A DNA stretch of 64,000 nt from Emergencia timonensis. GTDB taxonomy: Bacteria > Bacillota > Clostridia > Peptostreptococcales > Anaerovoracaceae. Below, piece after piece: positions 60,234 through 64,000 of the stretch (positions are counted from its first letter, which is position 1; each line of letters begins with the position of its first letter). Made by a program: the position numbers and the translations under genes. Below the pieces are notes generated by a model. It was not told the origin of the DNA. It was given only the letters and a program-made list of their open reading frames with translations, and made no database searches. Location: positions 62,001-126,000 of the forward strand of contig NZ_FLKM01000009.1 in assembly GCF_900086585.1 (NCBI RefSeq), read 5' to 3'.

Positions 60234-61900
60234 AAAAATATATGAAAGGTGATAAGAGATTAAAAGCGCTTGTGCTGACCTTGATTGTGGCTTTGATTGC
60301 ACTGGGCGGCGTCAGCATCACATCCTTTGCCGATCAAGGCGCAAAGAAAGAAAACGTCAACGACGGCATTAAGACGACGGCGAGGACGCCGGCAAACGAC
60401 GAGACCGTCTACCTGCTCACTGACGCAGACGGCAGAGAACATCAGAGAATTGTCAGTGAAAAAGGGACACTTCATTATGACGGCTATGAAAATGCAGAGC
60501 TGCCTGTCACGATGAAAATCAGCTATACACTGGACGGCAAAGCCATTACGCCGGAGAAGCTGGCCGGGAAGAGTGGTCACGTGGTCATGCATATCGATTA
60601 TACAAACCACCAGAAATCCGGCGGCGTCTACGTTCCGTTTATGGCCGTGACAGGGATGATTCTGGATAATCAGTATTTTTCTAATATAAAGGTTACAAAC
60701 GGAAAGACGGTGGACGACGGAAACAGAAACGTGGCCATCGGCTACAGCTTTCCTGGCATGCAGGAGAGCCTGGGACTTTCAAAGAGCCAGTTGGATGTGC
60801 CAGAGAGCATTACGGTTTCATCAGATGTAGAAAACTTTCAAATCGAAACCATCTATACATTTTTGACCAGCGATGTCTTCGCTGAGATGAACATCGACCA
60901 AAGCTCGGATTTGAGCGATCTCAGCGCCCAACTGGATAAGCTGAAGGACGGCGCCAGCGAGCTGATCAAAGGCACTGCGCAGCTTTATGAAGGAACCCAG
61001 AAGCTGCAGGCAGGAGCAAAAAAATTGACCGCAGGCACTGACACGCTGAAGGCAGGAACCGAAGATTTATATACGGGCACAAAAGATTTGAAAACAGGTG
61101 CGGAAAAATTGACTGCCGGTACGAATAATTTGAAGACAGGTGCAGATACTTTATATAACGGCTCTGCGCAGCTCAAAACAGGCGTTTCTGATCTGTCAAA
61201 TGGCCTGACGCAGATCTCCGCAAGCAGCGCATCGATCAACAGCGGTGCAAAGCAGGTGGTGGAGAGCGTGCTGAAGACAGCCAGCAGCAGCCTGCAGGCG
61301 GCAGGAATGAATGTCACGCTGACAGCCGACAATTATGGGCAGGTGCTGGATCAGGCCATTGCTGCCAGCCAGGGGGATATGGCAACACAATTGGCTGGTG
61401 TAAAGGACGAGATTGACAACGTGATGACGTTTTATAAAGGGGTATTGACATATACAGCGGGCGTTGACTCCGCGGCACAGGGCGCAAAACAGCTTCCTGG
61501 CAGTGTAGATGCGCTGGCAGCAGGCGCCAAGCAGATTTCTGACGGCGCCAGCGCTTTAAAAACCGGGCAGACGCAGTTGTCTGCAGGCATTGACAAATTG
61601 AATGGCGGTGCAGAACAGTTATTCAAAGGCACCAGCCAGCTTCGTCTCAAAGAGGGTGAACTGGTTTCTGGCATCAGCCAATTAAATGCAGGAGCAAAGA
61701 AGCTCTCCGAAGGGGTAGATCAGATGGCAGAAGAAGGGTTAAAGAAGCTATCGAAGCTTTCTGACAGGGACCTGGCCGGCGTCTTTGACAAGATCAATGC
61801 GCTGGAAAATGCGGCGAAGAGCTACAAATCCTTTGGAGACAGAGGGAATTATGACACCGTGAAATTCATCTTTAAAACGGATGAAGTTTCTTCCAAATAA
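60230..61900 (+). CDS. Secreted heptad-repeat protein partnered with the MMPL exporter
   Basis: 556 residues with an N-terminal signal peptide or anchor (about 10-34, LVLTLIVALIALGGVSITSF). A beta-rich domain at about 50-220 is followed by a long series of X3-L-X2-G-type heptads at about 240-330 (L-K-A-G-T-E-D, L-Y-T-G-T-K-D and similar), resuming at about 415-500. Such heptads occur in YhgE/Pip-like and MMPL-associated envelope proteins and predict a long extended or helical rod. No C-terminal anchor is seen. It overlaps the exporter gene by 4 nt (ATGA), suggesting an extracytoplasmic adaptor. Function inferred only. Confidence 0.75.
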   Translation: MKKYMKGDKRLKALVLTLIVALIALGGVSITSFADQGAKKENVNDGIKTTARTPANDETVYLLTDADGREHQRIVSEKGTLHYDGYENAELPVTMKISYTLDGKAITPEKLAGKSGHVVMHIDYTNHQKSGGVYVPFMAVTGMILDNQYFSNIKVTNGKTVDDGNRNVAIGYSFPGMQESLGLSKSQLDVPESITVSSDVENFQIETIYTFLTSDVFAEMNIDQSSDLSDLSAQLDKLKDGASELIKGTAQLYEGTQKLQAGAKKLTAGTDTLKAGTEDLYTGTKDLKTGAEKLTAGTNNLKTGADTLYNGSAQLKTGVSDLSNGLTQISASSASINSGAKQVVESVLKTASSSLQAAGMNVTLTADNYGQVLDQAIAASQGDMATQLAGVKDEIDNVMTFYKGVLTYTAGVDSAAQGAKQLPGSVDALAAGAKQISDGASALKTGQTQLSAGIDKLNGGAEQLFKGTSQLRLKEGELVSGISQLNAGAKKLSEGVDQMAEEGLKKLSKLSDRDLAGVFDKINALENAAKSYKSFGDRGNYDTVKFIFKTDEVSSK

Positions 61901-61910
61901 TACTAACTAA

Positions 61911-61948
61911 GCAAAAGGAGGCGGGCGGCTAAACCTGCCTCCTTTTGC
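61911..61948 (+). terminator. Terminator-like hairpin
   Basis: GCAAAAGGAGGC and GCCTCCTTTTGC form a 12-bp stem after the heptad-repeat gene. The T-rich part lies within the 3' arm and the following sequence is ATATAATAC, so efficiency is uncertain. Confidence 0.6.
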
Positions 61949-62070
61949 ATATAATACAGGATATCATTGACTAGGAGAGGGACGTACATTAAACTTTTGT
62001 AAAACTAGGCTATTGTTGTCTAGGGTATAGAAAGTATACAGTATTAGTCTCGTTAACTTTGTAACTATGA

Positions 62071-62099
62071 TTGTTTAGCAGATTAAATTGGGGTATAAT
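62071..62099 (+). promoter_or_regulatory. Promoter of the V-type ATPase operon
   Basis: TTGTTT (62071-62076) and perfect TATAAT (62094-62099), spacer 17 nt, about 55 nt before the first V-ATPase start codon. A second candidate, TTGACT (61967) with TAAACT (61990), spacer 17, lies upstream and could give tandem transcription. Confidence 0.75.
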
Positions 62100-62153
62100 T
62101 ACCATGAGGAAAATTTTTATTTTTCTCAAAATTCGGACGGGAGGTGAAGAACA

Positions 62154-62480
62154 GTGTTTGTTGAAGAACTTACAAAGATAAAAGAAAGTGAAAACTACGC
62201 TGATGAGCTTCAGAAAAAGGCAAAAGCAGATTCAAAGCAAGCTTTGGCAGAAGCGAGAGCTAAAGCAGACCAAATTGCCCTGGATGCCGAGAACCGTGCA
62301 AAGGACACTTACGATTCTTTGATGAAAGAGGGGCAGGCGAAATCAGATGAGCAATACCATTCATTTTTAGAAAAAACGAAGAATGAATGTAACATTATGA
62401 TTGAAAATGCCAGAAACAATGAGAGCAAGGCTATTGAATTAATTGCAGAAAGGATTGTGAGGTCAAGTGTCAATAATTAA
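62154..62480 (+). CDS. V-type ATPase subunit G/H (peripheral stalk)
   Basis: 108-residue, highly charged, Ala/Lys/Glu-rich protein predicted to be almost entirely coiled coil, as in AhaH/AtpH-type stalk subunits that pair with subunit E. The start is GTG, set by GGGAGGTGA. It overlaps the subunit I gene by 14 nt. Identification rests on coiled-coil character, size and this position, since sequence identity in this family is low. Confidence 0.8.
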   Translation: MFVEELTKIKESENYADELQKKAKADSKQALAEARAKADQIALDAENRAKDTYDSLMKEGQAKSDEQYHSFLEKTKNECNIMIENARNNESKAIELIAERIVRSSVNN

Positions 62481-64000
62481 AATGAAGAAAGTGGCTGTCA
62501 TAGGCCTTGACACTGTGAAAGAGAAACTCATATCTGAATTGATGGAAGCTGGCGTGATGCAGATTACAGACCAGGGACAGCGGCTTACAGAGGAAGAAAC
62601 ATGGAAAGACCTGGGCGTAAAGGACGGAGATGACAACAAAGTGACCTCTCTGGACGCGCAGATCAATCGGGTATCCTTGGCCCTGGAGACACTGGAGAAG
62701 TACAGTACAGCAAAAAGTCCGCTGTTCAAGACGAGAAGAGCTATGAAAAAGGCTGAATTCACAAAGACGCTGGAAGGACGAGAGCAAATCTATGGCGACA
62801 TCGATTATATCCTCGGTCTTAATGATCAGATTCACAAGCTGCGGGAACTGGTGAACAAGAAGAACGCAGATTTGAGCGCGATCAATCCATGGGTCATTTA
62901 TGATCTGCCCTTAGAGATTGACGAGACCAGGTACACCAACATCAACCTGGGCGTCGTTCCATCGACAGTAGATGTGGAAAAACTTACGATGCGTGTCAGC
63001 GAAGGCCGGGAGGCAGTGGAACTGCGTGAGATCGATCGAGACAGGGATCTGATCTATCTGGTCGTCATCACCATGAAGGATGACCAGGAAGCGGTGATGA
63101 CCATTCTCAAGCAGTACGGTTACACGCCGACGCCGTTCAAGGATTTTGTCGGAACCGCGGCCGTAAACCGGGAGCGGATCATCAAAGAAATTCAGGAAAC
63201 GGAAAGCCGGTGCAGCCAGGTTGAGAAAGAAATCAGCACCTTGTACAAGATGAAATATGGTATCGAGTGTGTGTACGATCAGCTGGTCATCGAAAGAGAC
63301 CGAGAGAAGGTCAAAGGCAGGCTGCTGAAGACCAAGCGTACCTTCAATCTGGAAGGGTGGGTACCTGAACCAGCCATGGAGGTCGTGGACAAGATGCTTA
63401 CAGAATATCAGTGCTGTTTTGCTTACCGTGACCCGGAAGAAGGCGACGAGGTGCCGGTATTAACCCAGAACAACAGTGTGGTCTATCCGTTTGAATCTAT
63501 AACGGAGATGTATTCTCTGCCGGATTACAAAGGGGTGGATCCGACCAAATATTTTGCATTCTTTTACGCCATGTTCTTCGGCATCATGCTCAGTGATGCG
63601 GGATATGGAATCGTCATCGCCCTGGCATGTTTCATCGTGCTGCGGAAGTTCGCCCTGGAAGGCATGACTTACAAGATGATCAAAATGTTTTTCTATTGTG
63701 GTTTATCCACCATATTATGGGGCGCTTTGTTCGGCGGCTGGTTCGGAGATTTCTTCCAAGTCGCGGCAAAAGTCATATTCGGCAAAGAGATTACCATACC
63801 GGCCTTGTGGTTCAACCCGATCGACGATCCGACCAGGCTTTTGATCTGGTCCCTGGTATTCGGCGTGATTCACATCTTCCTGGGCATGGCCATCAAAGCG
63901 GGCATGCTGATCAAAGAAGGCAAATGGCTGGATGCGGTCTTCGACGTCTTCTCCTGGTATTTAGTCATACTGGGTGCAGCCATGTGGCTGGGCGGAAGCT
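62467..64000 (+). CDS. V-type ATPase subunit I (a-subunit), 3' end outside the window
   Basis: 511 codons are visible, with no stop, so the gene runs off the end. The N-terminal cytoplasmic domain (about 1-355) starts with the family-typical SIIKMKKVAVIGL and contains coiled coils. The membrane domain begins with YFAFFYAMFFGIMLSDAGYG near 365, the diagnostic motif of subunit I/a, followed by further helices (GGWFGDFF). It couples proton or Na+ flow through the c-ring to ATP turnover. The GTG start at 62467 is favoured because it gives the conserved N-terminus; the ATG at 62482 lacks a ribosome-binding site. Confidence 0.92.
   Translation, partial: MSIIKMKKVAVIGLDTVKEKLISELMEAGVMQITDQGQRLTEEETWKDLGVKDGDDNKVTSLDAQINRVSLALETLEKYSTAKSPLFKTRRAMKKAEFTKTLEGREQIYGDIDYILGLNDQIHKLRELVNKKNADLSAINPWVIYDLPLEIDETRYTNINLGVVPSTVDVEKLTMRVSEGREAVELREIDRDRDLIYLVVITMKDDQEAVMTILKQYGYTPTPFKDFVGTAAVNRERIIKEIQETESRCSQVEKEISTLYKMKYGIECVYDQLVIERDREKVKGRLLKTKRTFNLEGWVPEPAMEVVDKMLTEYQCCFAYRDPEEGDEVPVLTQNNSVVYPFESITEMYSLPDYKGVDPTKYFAFFYAMFFGIMLSDAGYGIVIALACFIVLRKFALEGMTYKMIKMFFYCGLSTILWGALFGGWFGDFFQVAAKVIFGKEITIPALWFNPIDDPTRLLIWSLVFGVIHIFLGMAIKAGMLIKEGKWLDAVFDVFSWYLVILGAAMWLGGS

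Overview
The window reads as chromosome of an obligately anaerobic, low-to-mid-GC Firmicute of the Clostridia. This rests on the rapZ/whiA/murB neighbourhood, a V-type ATPase, a single-chain pyruvate:ferredoxin oxidoreductase, a 4-hydroxybutyryl-CoA dehydratase-type flavoprotein with EtfBA, consensus sigma-A promoters and strong Shine-Dalgarno sites. A gut-type amino-acid-fermenting clostridium is my inference; the genus cannot be fixed from sequence alone. No tRNA, rRNA, CRISPR array, transposase or phage gene was seen.

Layout. (1) 0-12.6 kb is largely housekeeping: AgcS symporter, phosphodiesterase, a degenerate Fic-like protein, a small unknown protein, an AI-2E-family permease, murB, a PHP hydrolase, rapZ, whiA and NhaC. 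Between rapZ and whiA, where yvcK normally sits, lie instead a palindromic element behind a near-consensus promoter, a beta-keto acid cleavage enzyme, a 94-bp tandem repeat array and an M20 amidohydrolase whose promoter looks like a copy of the whiA promoter. (2) 12.6-58.1 kb is one large catabolic block bounded by two closely similar terminator hairpins. (3) 58.1-64 kb returns to general functions: an MMPL exporter with a heptad-repeat partner, then the start of a V-type ATPase operon that runs off the window.

The catabolic block has three modules. Module A (12.7-26.8 kb) holds a LysR regulator, VOC proteins, an SDR, a TIM-barrel isomerase/epimerase, a zinc MDR dehydrogenase, a four-gene 2-oxoacid/acetoin dehydrogenase-type complex with a split E2, a second LysR and nifJ. 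Module B (26.9-36.8 kb) holds a LysR paralogue and a hydantoin/dihydropyrimidine-type route: racemase, N-carbamoylase, hydantoinase, RidA, PLP dehydratase, NhaC-type carrier, amidohydrolase and a DMT permease. Module C (36.9-58 kb) holds E3, a 4-hydroxybutyryl-CoA dehydratase homologue, acyl-CoA dehydrogenase, EtfBA, lipoate ligase and a TRAP transporter with three solute-binding proteins. It then repeats the module A enzyme types (two MDRs, three TIM barrels, two VOCs) with a phosphotriesterase-like and two metallo-beta-lactamase-fold hydrolases.

The parts interlock: the E1/lipoyl/E2 genes of module A have their E3 and lipoate ligase in module C. All three TRAP binding proteins carry Trp-Cys where the family normally has its carboxylate-binding Arg, so the imported compound is probably not a simple carboxylate. 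The VOC + TIM-barrel + MDR + SDR + lactonase set looks like dehydrogenation, isomerisation/dehydration and ring opening of a polyhydroxylated or cyclic substrate that I cannot name. This is the best candidate for an undescribed system here.
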